Shown here piece by piece: positions 45,981-57,868 of a DNA stretch of 64,000 nt. The DNA comes from Favolaschia claudopus. Its lineage: Eukaryota > Basidiomycota > Agaricomycetes > Agaricales > Mycenaceae. The position numbers and the translations under genes are program-made. The DNA is taken from contig JAWWNJ010000066.1 of the NCBI GenBank assembly GCA_037176885.1, positions 868,001-932,000 of the forward strand, read 5' to 3'. The stretch's first letter is position 1. Each line of letters opens with the position of its first letter. Under the pieces are notes generated by a model. It was not told the origin of the DNA. It saw only the letters and a program-made list of their open reading frames with translations, and made no database searches.

Positions 45981-46301
45981 TGGAGAGAAATGATATGGAA
46001 GGAGGAAAGGAAAGACTCTGAATATTTAAACACTCTGGGACACAGTCGACACGTATACGAACGTGGAGGTGAACGTACAAAATCAAGGTTGATATCAAGA
46101 TTCAAGAGGATACAGTATCCGAACCCTAAACCTAACCTAACCCTAACCTGACCCAAGGGTTAACGTTTACCTTTGTCAGATCTTGCACTGGTCGTTGACT
46201 CGCGCGTTCAAGTCAGTTGTATTCTGCTTTCGGTTCCGTTGTAGTTCTTATATCCAGCTCATCTTGTGTTTCCAACATTATTATTCAGTCCCATTCTCCC
46301 C
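45981..46301. promoter_or_regulatory. bidirectional promoter SEC53 / VMS1
   Basis: 321 bp between divergent starts. It contains a CCCTAA-type repeat array (separate entry) followed by agggttaacgtt and a CT-rich stretch leading to the VMS1 start. Confidence 0.5.
46122..46154 (+). repeat. telomere-like CCCTAA array
   Basis: aaccctaaacctaaccta followed by accctaacctgaccc is a run of imperfect CCCTAA units (TTAGGG on the other strand). It lies 142-174 bases upstream of the SEC53 start and 148-180 bases upstream of the VMS1 start. Confidence 0.85.
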
Positions 46302-48411
46302 ATGTCTCATTTCCACATCTATTCGCTGCCAATTGAGCTCCTTGACACTCTCACACCCCGAAATCTTGTCAGTGAACCTCGTCAGAGAACCCCATCTCCG
46401 CCGCCACTCGCCTCGACATCCACCACCACCGGTTCTAGAGCGTGTAACGTTTGCAATGGCGTCGCGTTCACCGATGTTGAGGAACAGCGCGCCCACTTTC
46501 GATCCGATTGGCATCGATACAATGTAAAGACGAGGATAAATGGTGGCCAATCAGTCTCTGAATTAGAATTCTCGAAGCTGGTCGATGGTATGGTCCTAAC
46601 AATTTTTGGCTATCGTATTTTCAACTGCTTCCAGCGTTGGAAGACTCGATTTCCGGTTCTGCATCGGAGGACAGCGAGTCTGACGAGTCCGACGACGCCG
46701 TAGATGCTCTCGTTAGCAAAACGACCCGCAAAACGCGATCGCACTCCCCGACACAAGGCCCTTCCCATGCCCCACAAACTGCTCTTGCGTGGTTTCATTC
46801 ACCCCCAGCGACGCAGCTGGGAATCTACAAAGCTGTCTTCAACTCCGGTGTACATCCGTCCGACTATTTGTCGGAGCTGAAAAGCATGCAGAACGGCGGC
46901 CGGACTTGGGCAATGTTTATGGTAGCCGGTGGCCATTTTGCAGGCGCCGTTGTACGCGTGAGCCGGGGACCTGAAGATGATGATGAGGAGGCCGCCGAGC
47001 CTCAGAAGAAGAAGAAACACAAGAAAATAAAACCCGAAACTGAAGTGTTGATGCATAAAACGTTTCACCGGTACACGAGTAAGCCTTCGTATGGTCATGG
47101 TGAAGCAGGTTCTTATGCAGGTCCTAGCTCGACGCAAACAAGGAGGCTCGCAAAGCGTGAATGATAATGCGAAAGGCAACGCCAAGAGTGCCGGAGCTCA
47201 GCTGCGGCGGTACGGTGAGCAGGCGCTGCGAGATGTGAGTTCAATAAATTTCCGATCCCCCGTATACCAATTTAATACGCGACAGGACATCCGAAATCTC
47301 ATTCAAGATTGGGCGGAGGAAATCAATGGTTGCGAACGAATTTGGATCCGAGCCAGTGCCTCCAACCGAAAGATCTTCATGGACTACGATGGCTGCGTGA
47401 TCGAGAAAAGCGACGGTCGACTGCGGACATTCCCATTCCCAACTCGTCGACCGGTATGCATGCTTCTTTGATATGCGAGCCCCAACTCATTGTATATTTC
47501 AGACACAATCTGAACTCTCTCGCTGTCTAACGGAACTCACTCGCGCCAAACTCTCACATCTAACAGAAGACGCGCTGCGTGCCCAAGACGAGGCATATCT
47601 CGCATCGCTTCCGAAACCGAAAGCCATCCCTACTCCAGCCGCACCTCTCCCAGAGAAACCAAAGCCAGTGAAGCTTTCAAAGGAAGAAGAAATCCTGCGC
47701 GAAAAATGGGCACGCTTACTCGAGATGATCACCAAGGGCAGACTTGAACCTCTTAAATCCTTCTGGGATCGCGAAGGCGAGAGTCTGGGAGGTGTGAACA
47801 CCTCCATACCCGACTGGAGTGGCGAGAAGCGGGCGACACTGCTGCAAGTAGCCGCCCACGCTGGACATGAAGATATAACAAGCTGGCTCCTTGAAACCCT
47901 ACGCGCCGATCCAACCATCGATGTCCCCCTTGCCAAGGGTGGTGAACTGGAAGACAACGACAGCGGCGAAGCGTCTGATTCACCAAAACCTCCAAAAGGG
48001 AATCGCCGTACCGCCTATGACCTCGCACGAACCCGTGCAGTCCGCGATGTCTTCCGTCGCTGCGCAGGAGCGCATCCGGACTGGTGGGATTGGTTCGGGG
48101 CGGCACGCGTTCCGAGCGCGCTGAGCAAGGAGCAGGAAGAGGAACGGGATGAGAAGAAGAAAGTGAGAAGGAAGGGGTTGAAAGACCGAGTGAAGGACCG
48201 TGAGGCCAAGGTCAAACCGACGGAACCCGAACCTCAGCCAGAGCCGGTACGCAAGGTGGTTGAGCCGACCACAGGACCTCGGAAGCTTGGGGGAACATCT
48301 GGTGCTGCACAAGGAATCGCGGGACTGACTCCCGAAATGAGGGCCAAGGTCGAAAGGGAAAGGCGTGCGCGTGCAGCAGAAGCAAGGTTGAGTGGGTTGG
48401 GGAAACAGTAA
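46302..48411 (+). CDS. VMS1: Vms1/ANKZF1, peptidyl-tRNA endonuclease of ribosome quality control
   Basis: Releases stalled nascent chains from 60S ribosomes. The start is MSHFHIYSLPIELLDTLTPR. A C2H2 finger is seen in SRACNVCNGVAFTDVEEQRA followed by HFRSDWHRYNVK. The VLRF1 domain starts AWFHSPPATQLGIYKAVF and continues WAMFMVAGGHFAGAVVRVSR and ETEVLMHKTFHRYT. The catalytic loop TRRKQGGSQSVNDNAKGNA has the invariant Gln needed for tRNA cleavage. SAGAQLRRYGEQALRD, WAEEINGCERIWIRAS and MDYDGCVIEK follow. Ankyrin-like repeats include ATLLQVAAHAGHEDITSWLL, and the Arg-rich C-terminal helix (MRAKVERERRARAAEARLSG) fits the p97/Cdc48-binding VIM. Confidence 0.93.
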
Positions 48412-48597
48412 ATTGTAGTGAGGTCCACGTACATATTGTAGACTGCTTACTTAGAGTGTGGACGACAAGGAACTTGTAGAAAAACGTTGGAGAACGTGAG
48501 CAGCGAGTGGAACATGTCTAGATGTTGTATTATATTCAACAAGCTCCTGTATTCTACTCAACCAGTCTCACAACATCAACCTGAATGTTAAACAGAT

Positions 48598-51382
48598 CCA
48601 TTTCCGTTCACCTTGGCCTTTGACCTGAGGTTTTGCAAGTAAATTTGCGCTTTTCCAAGCATCCAAATTGGGAAACTGAATTTGAAATTGGGATACGCTA
48701 TGGCGCAGGTCTTGTTGAAAATGCCCTCTATTGCTTCCTGCGGCCACGACCCATCCTGAATAATCACAGTGTCAACGCCCGGAAAGCGATTGCGGTCAGT
48801 ATGGAGTGATCCAACTCACCGGAAGCTGTCGCGACATTACAAGCGCCACTCCTCGCTCTATTGGCCCAGGGTACGGATATTGGGCATACATGAGACTCAT
48901 TATCGCCCAACACGTCTGTACGACTTGCGTGTCGGCATGTTCTACCCATTGTCCCTGCTCACAACTCTAGAAGAAAAAGAAACGAACACCAATCAATTTC
49001 GTCTCCATTGCGTGAGGAAACCCACGAACCTTGTAGCTCTCACCCCAACCACCGTCTTCTCGCTGCTTGCGAATTAAGAACTCGCATGCTTTACGGCTTA
49101 CTGCACTCGTTGCATACGTCTCCCCGGCAAGGGACAACGACTCAAGCGCAAACTGAGTCGCATATGTGAAACAAATGCCCCAAGAGCCAACCCAGCCGCC
49201 TTCAGGGTGCTGCGCGCCGTGAAGGTAGCCGATGGCGGCCGTAATCGTGCGCCTGAAAGCAAGGGTAAGCGAGAATCGTTTTCCTTATGAAGCAGTAGGG
49301 CACTTACGCGATATCGGCAGCACGATAATCTGGATAATGTTTCCGGAAAATCGAGAGCGCGGTGACCACAGAGGTCGTACACTCCGGATAGCAGTACTCG
49401 GTCATGATATTCCCGAACACCTCCGCCGGGTTCAAGAGCTCGAGCCACCGCGGACCGCGAACTAGCTCATAGCTTGCGAAACCACCGTTCGGATTTTGCA
49501 GCGTAAGCATAAGATCTACGGAATCGAACATTCGACGATCAGAGACAAGCTTTGGGGTGAAACTGGAAACAGTGGGTGTCCGAAGGTAGAGGATGAAGAA
49601 GGGATAAGAACCTGAGATCCTTTTGCAGATACAGCACGGCCTTGAGGCCCTCACCCGTACAGTCGCTAACAAGGTAGCCTTGTTCCTTGGTGCTATCAAG
49701 TAACGGTTAGGTTAGGATAAAAAGAATGCACCGTGTCAAAGGTGAAGCATACCTGAAGCCCCACGCGCCTTTGGTTCCATGACGGTAGGCAGTCTGATAG
49801 TGCTTAGGGTGGTCCAAAATCTGACCCTGCTCCAGCCATTCGAGAGCTTTGATCAAGCTCTCTTTGTTCTCCGGGAGCTCAGCCAGACCCGTCTCAACAA
49901 GCGCCTGCGTAATGAAACCAACATCCCACAGTTGACTCCCATTGGTACCACAGCACATCATTCCCTCCGCTCCCATCCACATGAAATCGTCGCGTTTGTT
50001 CTTGTGGAGTCTGTAGGCCTCGCTTTCGGTGCCCTCGTGATAGACACGGGCGACGAGGTTGAACATTTTGGAGACGGGAGCTAGGGTTTGATATCCTGTG
50101 TTTTCGTCTTCGAATACGATCAATTCGTAGGCGCGGGCTAGAGCACGGCGACGAATGGGTGGGAGGGAACATGATTCGTATGCGCTCAATGCAACAGTTA
50201 TCATGTCGAACACGGCGGAATGAGGTGCATATAAGTCTGCTTTGCTGACATTGTTTCTCTGTGCCGGCCAGTTGATAGAGTAATAGTTCTCGGGGTACAA
50301 TTCCTATGTGAGAATTAGTTGCAAGTTGAATAGATAGAGCTGGACGTACTTCGCGGAGGGCCAAAACGAGGTCGTTTTCGGCCATTTTAAAACGAACGCC
50401 ATACAAATAGCTCATAGGGATGTAGACATTGCGAGTATGTATCCACCACCTGTGGGGGTGGAAGGGAACCCAGTCCGGCAAAAGCCTGAAAGAGTGTCGG
50501 TCATCTAGTACTATACATTCTGAAAGCAAAAAAAAAAAAACCCCCACCATAACTCAGGAGGTACAGGATTATTGCCTGCAATTTGTTCGGTTCGGCATAC
50601 AAGGACGGTGTTAAGAGATACGGACCTTCCCACTCATAAACGTTGAGCAATGAGAGCCAAAATTTACCCCAAGCAGGAATGGCCGTTGCACCTCCTAGTA
50701 CGATGTCAAACCCAGAAAACGCTGGTCGAAGTCCTGGCTTACCCAGCTTGTGAAGAGTCCCTCTCGCTTTAACACAGATGGGATGGTCGGCGTCCATACC
50801 CAGGATTCGGAGAGCAGTATAATTTAATGCAGTGCCGAATACCGTTGAGTGGCCTTCGACATGACTTTTCGTTCATTAGCCCATGGAGCCCGGGCAAAAA
50901 CTACTGCTACTTACATTCCCCATCCCCCGTCCTCGGGATGAGCTCGGTTCATCAAGTAGCGAATCATTTCTTGCCGCTCTTCCAGCTTGAAGTCCATTTC
51001 AGACACATATGAACCAATGACAAGTCCTGGAAGCAGGAACATAGGGCCACCATATTCTCCGGGCCAGTGGCCGTCGTGCGACTGGAGAGTTTTGTAAAAC
51101 TGATAGCCATTCTTCGCCGCATCGAATGCGCTTTTGGGTGGAGCGAGAGACTCGTAATTCTAGCAGCACCGTCATACAACAGCTCGTCGAGAAACTGCTA
51201 TGTCGAACCAAATTCAAGCCTAGCCAGTACTTGTCGATGGAATTCTGCGGCCAATTGGCGCATTCTTCATCTGTCTTGAGATAATGCCATGTATGGCGTC
51301 CACCTTCGCTGACGAGCAGCCTCCATTTTGAATAGTCGGTAAAAGGTTTACGGTGGTCACCGACAGTGAGACGAGAGTACAT
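48598..51382 (-). CDS. ERG7: lanosterol synthase (oxidosqualene cyclase)
   Basis: Cyclises 2,3-oxidosqualene to lanosterol for ergosterol synthesis. The start [20 protein letters not shown] is followed by [20 protein letters not shown] and [11 protein letters not shown]-type repeats include [18 protein letters not shown]-like [17 protein letters not shown], and DGSW-like segments near the end. The catalytic acid motif reads [13 protein letters not shown], so the acid is in DCTGE rather than the usual DCTAE. Other conserved parts are [20 protein letters not shown] and [20 protein letters not shown]. The end is [16 protein letters not shown]. About ten introns. Divergent from the ARP9-like gene by 100 bp. 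Start chosen as the ATG nearest the conserved N-terminus; one exists 63 bases upstream. Confidence 0.93.
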
Positions 51383-51482
51383 AAGAGTCGAGAGCAAGAA
51401 GCAGAAATCGAACCATTTGAGCAGACGGCAAGAGAGGCCAAACAAATCATTTTATTTTGATTCCGTTCAAGTTCCTTCGAAT
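51383..51482. promoter_or_regulatory. 100-bp bidirectional promoter ERG7 / ARP9-like
   Basis: The gap between divergent starts. No SRE-like sterol element or other motif is evident to me. Confidence 0.45.
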
Positions 51483-53215
51483 ATGGCGTTTCGCGACTCT
51501 ACGGTTATCATCATTGAAACTGGGCGAACAGTTGTACGCGCTGGACTGGGGCTACACGATCTACTCAAAACTCCAACCGTCGTATGTTATACTCGCCGAT
51601 GGCCCTTGAAATATCCAGTTTATAGTGCATAGGAAGTATCTGCCCGCGTCGGTCTGAGGAAAAACGCGTTCGTAAATGGCGCAGACGCCACGAATAAACC
51701 TAGCAAACCCGAAGACCCACTCGCGTCCACAAGCCGCGCCTCGTCTCTCCCCCAAAATGGCCACCGCAATGCCGCGGTCAAGGACTATCTTGTCGGCTCA
51801 CAGCTCGATGAGGCGTTGGCAGCGGATCCCGAAATTGCTATTTCATGGCCGTTCGCAGATGGTGATGTTCGGGACTGGGTTCAGGCTGAAGCCATCTGGT
51901 GAGTATCCCTGCCTTCAGACTACGCATTGAAACCGAAATTTTTGATCTCCAGGAAGCACGTTCTTTTCACTCAACTACAACGTCGACGAGTTCAAAACGA
52001 GTCCCCAGTCCTGCTAGCTGTGTCGCCCGGTCTGTCTCGAGAAACCCACGAGCGAATATGCCAAATATTCTTCGAACGCTTCAACGTCGCCGGCTTCAGC
52101 ATTCTGGAGCTTCCCGTAGGCCAGATCTACGCGGCCAACAGCCTGAGCGGTGTTGTAGTCGACATTGGGCACGAGAAGACCGATATCACACCCATTTACG
52201 AGGGATTCATGGTGCGTTCTGCGCGTAGCTCGACCTCCATTGGGACGCGGGACTGCGTCAACTACCTCGCACATCTCCTACGAGCGAACCAGTCGGTCAT
52301 GTCCGCGATATCTCCGCCAGATGCACCCCTCGACGCAGACGCAGTGCATTCTACACTCTGCGAGATTGTGGATCAAGTCTGGAAGGAAGGCCATGTCAAG
52401 GTTCCGTCTGATGGTGAAACAGCCGTCACTGAGGACGACGGCGTCACGGACATTGCCGCCGTTATGGTCGCGGGGAAGGAGCGCGCGTTGATTGAGAGTG
52501 GAATGAAGAAGCGAGCGACGGCGAAAGCATCTGCCGCTGAACAGCAACGCGCAAGAGAGATCGAGGCTTTGGATCTCATCACTATACAGTTCAAGGGTCT
52601 TTCCCTGACTCTCGGCAAAGAGCGTCATCGATTCTGCGAACCGTTGTTTGACCCAACATTACTGCGAGGGATAACGCTCAGCGTCGCGACGACACCGAAA
52701 TCAGCTGCGGAAATGTCTTTGTCTTTGCAGGATGCAGTCGGTCATTCAGTTTCTCAAACTGACGTTGACCAGCGGCAATATATCTGGGGAGGTCTCTTCG
52801 TCACTGGGGACATTACACGGTATGTCAAGGGTACGTTTTTTCATTCTTTTTCTTTTGAGCATGTGTTCACTAAACCTTCTCCTTCAGGAATTGGCGTTGC
52901 CCTGCAGTCGCGAGTGGCGCCCTTCATCGTGACTCCTGATCTGCAAACGGATGTGCAGGCGCGCGTGGTGAAGGTGTTGAATGTGCCAGAGTACTTTCCT
53001 GAATATCGGGACACTGGCAACGGATTTGCCGGGTTTCTGGGCGCAAGTATCGTGGCAAAAGTGAAGTGCAGTCCACTCTATCGTGATGTAAAATATGCTA
53101 ATCTCTATTCCAGATCACATTCAACGATTCCGGAGGCAAAAATTTTGTATCGAAGGCAGATTACACTGGGAAAGGCCCACGTTCGGTCATTGAAATGGCG
53201 CCTGCATTGTTATAG
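51483..53215 (+). CDS. actin-related protein, Arp9-like
   Basis: An actin-fold protein. The first exon MAFRDSTVIIIETGRTVVRA with GLGLHDLLKTPTV is joined to EVSARVGLRKNAFV. Actin-like segments are HVLFTQLQRRRVQNESPVLL, ERFNVAGFSILELPVGQIYA, SGVVVDIGHEKTDITPIYEG and RQYIWGGLFVTGDITRYVKG. A C-terminal segment GFLGASIVAKITFNDSGG ends IEMAPALL. A charged insert lies at KKRATAKASAAEQQRARE. The overall length and divergence fit the fungal Arp9 of SWI/SNF and RSC remodellers, but Arp7-type or another divergent ARP is possible. Three or four short introns. Confidence 0.8.
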
Positions 53216-53377
53216 CTGTATTTATGTGCTGTTTTGTAGAGTAGTTGTGAAGAATTGCAGCCGCTGTGTCGGCTTGTAGGCTTTTATGGGTCCTGTAGAT
53301 CTCGTAATTCTCGTACGTCACCGCGATCAAATACGCTCTAGCGTTCTGTTCCACCCTCGTTTCCTTCTGTGGCCAGC

Positions 53378-55359
53378 ATGTCTCGTCCTGAAAACGCTCC
53401 CTCTGTTCCCTCCGTTCCTCCTGTGCGCCGCCCTCGGCGACGCCTCTCTGGCGCGGGACCCACCGTGACAGCTCCTCCAATGGCGCGTCGCGCGTCTGGT
53501 TCAGGTTTAGCGCCGAAAACCCAAAGAACAAGCAAAACAAGCCAGAAACTCGTAGTACTCCCCTCTGCACCGCAAACCAAACCTCTAGTGGCCGACGAAG
53601 ATGAGGATCTGGCGTTTGGCTATGAAACCGACGGGGGTGTTCGCGAATACAAGAGCCAGGCTGAACGGATGACCAAGGAACAGCGGAAGCGAGCTGGGTA
53701 CCGGCGCATAACCGTGTATTGCGTTTGCGATTCGTTCAAAATGAAATTATTGAGCTCGTTCTTGAAGCGGGAACATAATGTTGCCCCGCGCGCGTTTGAC
53801 GAGGCGTTATATGTGGTATGTTCGCTGAGCGCCGAAGTTGTATCGAAATCATTCAAGACTATTGTTGTACAGATGTATCACCTTCCGCTATTGCCAGGCT
53901 ATGGTCGCGGATCCAATATTCGGTCTTCGGCCCCAGCAGTCTCAACGACAGGCAAATCCATACTTTCTCGGCTTTCAGAAGCAGAAGAGGACGGGTATCA
54001 GGGAACGTATTTTCCTGCCGCACATTCACCCAAAGACCGTATCGATGGCTATATCAGTTCTGAGTCTCCGGTCTTTACTCGGAAACCTTTGCCTCTCTCG
54101 ACAGACTCGGTTCCGGAGACTCCTGCTTTTGAAGAAGTGCCTCAAACTCCTGCGTTTGAAGATATGCTTGAGACCCCTGCATCGGAGCCGGAACCAGGTC
54201 ACAACCCTTTCGCAGACGACGCACACGAGCCGGAGGCATCGCAAGCTGCCCCTACTGCAGTTGAAGACGAGATCGCTGAAGTAGTGTTCTTTGAGTATGG
54301 GGTGAGCAGGTCATCCTTCATATTCCACAAAAAAGCTAAGCCAAGGAGGTCGTTGTTTTCTTTGGGTTGCTCGAGGAACAGGAGAAGAGTATCTTGGAAG
54401 ATGTAGACAACGCTGGAATTATGAGGAAGAAAATATCGGAAGACGACTGGGAAGTCGAGGAATGCCATTATACAGTTCGTCCAGTCAGTTTTGCCTTTGG
54501 TTTGATTGTTCATCATCGTGGCAGCAAGACCGACACATCGCGTATCCGCGAATATATAATGATTTCTTCAGTGAGTTCGCCGCTGCAGATGCTGTTTCTT
54601 TTGCTGGCAACTGAAGTTCATAGCCCTTAAATCAAGGTCGCATCTCTTGAAATTGTCTATAGCACACGCGCTCGCGCAATCAACGCTCCTCGCTCACTAC
54701 GAAACAAATACACAGCGCGTCCTTTCCTCCCCGCTCACACTGTCCATTCCGAAACAACTTGCCACCTCTGGGGCCCTGCAACTCAAGCGTCATGATGCAC
54801 TGAAACTCACAGGCAGCCTTTTCAAGCTCAGACGGGATGTTAATCTCGTTTCAAACGTTCTTGATGTGCCAGAATTGTTTTGGAGTGAGGCGAGTTTGAA
54901 GGAGCTATACGACGCTGTACGCGAGTACATGGAGATCAAGGGGCGTGTGCAGGTTCTCAACGAGAAGCTCGCTGTCGCTAGTGATTTCGTGCGTGCACAA
55001 TATTCGTGTGTCAAATCTAACAGGGTTTTGAGGTTTGTATAGCTCGATGCCATCCACGACCACTTGAATAACTTTGCGATGGAACGCATTACTTGGATAA
55101 TCATATGGTGGGTGCTTCAGATTCATGCTGGGCTCCCAACGCGTATTAACGCATCTTAGGTTGATTGTCGCGGCTATCCTCGTTGAGTTGGTACGTCCCT
55201 ATTCAAACATTGTTTTAACCCTCTGCTGGATCTCACGAGCGGCTCCAGGGTGAGGTTATCGCGCGTCTGATTGTGCACGCAACGATGAGTAGCAATCCCG
55301 TCGAGCAGACGTTGTCGAGGGATGAGGTGCTGATGACTTTGGAGCGCATGATGTTGTAG
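53378..55359 (+). CDS. RMD1/RMD8 (DUF155) membrane protein
   Basis: A member of the DUF155 family (yeast Rmd1 and Rmd8; the human mitochondrial homologue is RMND1). The start MSRPENAPSVPSVPPVRRPR is Pro/Arg-rich and disordered. The domain contains RRITVYCVCDSFKMKLLSSF, then a long acidic insert with TPAFEEVPQTPAFEDMLETP repeats. It continues EVVFFEYGVVVFFGLLEEQE, LKLSIAHALAQSTLLAHYET, LKLTGSLFKLRRDVNLVSNV and LDVPELFWSEASLKELYDAV. The last part LDAIHDHLNNFAMERITWII joins WLIVAAILVELGEVIARLI, a membrane span typical of the family C-terminus. A GTG codon in frame upstream is not taken as the start. Function in fungi is poorly defined. Confidence 0.85.
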
Positions 55360-55913
55360 TACTATTTCGACATTCGGGAAGACCGTTTCTCGAACGTGGA
55401 TCGGATGTAGCCAGCCAGCGGTGCAGTATCATCTCGCAATGAGGCAGGAGCCCTCAATTTACAACAAAATGGACGAATTCTGCCGCGGTACTATTTGTGG
55501 GAGCATGCTCAGTTGAGGTGCAGCGCGCACAAGGCGCATATTTAGTATGCGCAATAATACCCTCTAGCGTCCTGCGTCTCCTGCGAGACCTTCACTCATG
55601 GAGACGCGCATGGTGAACTGAGTTGACGACGCAGAAAAAGTTTGTGATCTACAGCCTCACGTCGAAAGTTGATCGGTGTTCCCTTGTTCGCTGCAGTCTA
55701 AATTTCCCCTTCATTTAGAGTTTGAGAGAAATGGTTCTGGAGTTGAAGACAACGTCAACTACAAGACGTTCATCTCAATCTCAATCAAGAAGTGGAAAAA
55801 AAAAGCTCTCGGGAGGACATGAGGGCGACATGGCAGTTTCGTGCAATAGCGGTCAAAATTGCATGATTAGGCATACATTGATTGTCATACGATGTGTAAC
55901 ATGGTGGGGAGGT
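55360..55913. other. convergent 3' region, no gene
   Basis: 554 bp between the RMD1-like stop and the RPL30 stop. No supported gene is seen. A frame from 55722 on the plus strand runs antisense over RPL30 and is a shadow. Confidence 0.4.
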
Positions 55914-56403
55914 CTATGCAGCGTTGCCCTCAGCGAAATTGAGCAGATCGGAGTCGCCCTGGTCGGAGACGGTCATGACACTGTTCACGGAGATGAGCAA
56001 CAGCAAGAGAGGGAGAATATGCTAGGACGACGCACCCAACACGGAAAAGCTTGCCAGCAGCGGTACCCAGGGCGACGTTGGTGCCAGCGAAGTGGTGCAC
56101 CGTGGTTTTTGAGAGCATGGCGTAGTATTCCAGCTCGGACTTGCGCAGGGGCGGGCAGTTACCCGCAATGAGCACCAGCTTGGCTACACCACGAAGAATA
56201 ATGTCAGTTCAAGGGACCTTCTCAGCCTCACGCTCCAGTCCCCGAGAGAACAGAGGTGAATTGTGCTGACCTTTGCCGCTGCGCATTTGCTTGAGGGCGG
56301 ACTTGTAGCCCAGGGAGTATTTGCCCGACTTGACGACGAGGGCGAGTCTGGCCGCGATGGACTCTGACGATTTGGCGGCCTTGGATTTTTTTGTTGGTGC
56401 CAT
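55914..56403 (-). CDS. RPL30: 60S ribosomal protein eL30
   Basis: The complete protein is visible over about four exons. The start [20 protein letters not shown] leads to [20 protein letters not shown]. The next exon encodes [20 protein letters not shown] followed by [20 protein letters not shown]. Then AAGKLFRVG is joined to [15 protein letters not shown] and AEGNAA. All the conserved eL30 segments are present. Divergent from the SET-domain gene across about 467 bp. Confidence 0.96.
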
Positions 56404-56870
56404 GAGTGTCGCGGGCGGATGGGTGTCGGAGGCAAATTTGTCGGTGCGGTCAAACACAAACAAACTTGCCAGTCACAAGATTTCGATGTCCGCCAGTCCG
56501 GATCTCGGCATCTCACGTAAATTGTCAAAGCGAATCTTATTCGAGGCGTACCCAGTATATCTCAAGCCAGTGCATTCTACTGTGCAAAGGCGAAAGCTCA
56601 AGACGAAAGGGCTCCCAGAGTTTAGGGAAAATGGTTAATGAGAATATTTATTGGACACAAGTATCTGCTGGATCACAAAGCCATCATGCCCAGAGGTCTG
56701 AGATACTGTCTACGAGGGACTCGGTCTGAGGTGCAACCACCTGGAAGTTTTTTGGACCGGATCCCAATCAGGAGCAGAGCGGTAACCGACCCCAACGCAC
56801 TCCACGACGATTGGCGGTACAGATTTGAAATCCGAGATTGATCAGCCCTCGTACACCTTCACTCAGTACA
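56404..56870. promoter_or_regulatory. intergenic, RPL30 and SET promoters
   Basis: 467 bp between divergent starts. No gene is supported. No clear Rap1- or telobox-type ribosomal-protein motif was found. Confidence 0.4.
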
Positions 56871-57578
56871 ATGGCCGATTCGGATTCGTACACACCGTCG
56901 CATCCAAATTTTGTGGTTGAATTCCATGACGGCGATTTCAGATCTTTTCTTAAAACGCGACGAGTGAGTCTAGTCGATCGTCGAGAACCGTTAAATGCTC
57001 ACGAATTAGGCCTTTGCGCGAGGAGAGATTCTGGTCCACCTCACAAATGCGACGCGCAGCCCAAAGGCATATAGCACAGTGCAGTGTGGCCGAGGACCGG
57101 ATGACAATGTCCAGCTCAATTCAGACTTTGTATTTGGCAAGTGCTCTTTGCAGGGGTGCGCGGCAGCTGAAGCGTCATGAAAGTCAATCATTCATGCGAG
57201 CCGAATGTGGTCTTTGATCTGTCGTCGCCTGACGCCAGGCAGTGGCACATTAGAGCACTGAAGGACATTGAAGCCGGCAGTTCAGGTGAGGGGCCCGAAC
57301 TCGATTCAACAGATGAGACTAAAGATATGGGCCAGTTACCTACTTTTATCCAAGCACAGAGTGGGATATGGACCAGGCGTTTGATTGTCAATGTGGCACC
57401 GAGGTTTGCCCCGTTCGACGACTATCCAGACCGATTACTACTGACACGAAAGAAGGGCTGTTTGGGGAAGATCCAAGGAGCCAGATATTTGAAGAGGGAG
57501 GAGCTCATGAAGTATTGGGTCAGTCCGTGGATCTCAGAGCTGATACGGGAAAGAAATACAGAAATCGAGCGCAGGTAG
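56871..57578 (+). CDS. small SET-domain protein
   Basis: A compact protein. The start is MADSDSYTPSHPNFVVEFHD with FRSFLKTRR. After an intron come EILVHLTNATRSPKAYSTVQ and DNVQLNSDFV, then the SET signature MKVNHSCEPNVVFDLSSPD (the NHSCEPN motif binds S-adenosylmethionine) and WHIRALKDIEAGS. Splicing at about 57283-57332 gives LTYFYPSTEWDMDQAFDCQC, the SET and post-SET end with a Cys-containing CQCGT. The C-terminus is LGKIQGARYLKREELMKYWV. A protein-lysine methyltransferase activity is expected; the substrate is unknown. Hand-made splicing leaves some doubt over exon joins near the post-SET Cys residues. Confidence 0.78.
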
Positions 57579-57721
57579 GTGTGAAGGTTGAAAGGACGTT
57601 GAGTGTACGTACGTGAACAAAACAGGCAGATCGGACTTTTCCGTGATTGAGTAATTTTTGGACAAGTAGCGACCACCGAGAATATTGTGGTCAGAGTTAT
57701 ACGCTACGACTTCGCGATACG

Positions 57722-57727
57722 ACGCGT
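57722..57727. promoter_or_regulatory. ACGCGT box upstream of BRN1
   Basis: The first of two MCB-type hexamers, about 140 bp before the BRN1 start. Confidence 0.4.
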
Positions 57728-57822
57728 TTTACAAAGTAAAAGGAGGAGATTTACTTTGTGGAGGTAAGTAAGGGAAAGGGAAGAATTAGAAATTCAAACT
57801 GCGTGACGAGTGACTGTGACAC

Positions 57823-57828
57823 ACGCGT
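57823..57828. promoter_or_regulatory. ACGCGT box upstream of BRN1
   Basis: The second MCB-type hexamer, about 40 bp before the BRN1 start. A CACGTG E-box lies next to it (57833-57838). Confidence 0.4.
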
Positions 57829-57868
57829 CAGACACGTGACCCAACACCACTTTGTTTGAACTTGCACC

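Noticed and set aside
46122..46154. CCCTAA array as a true chromosome end
   Set aside because: Only about 33 bp long and flanked on both sides by intact conserved genes.
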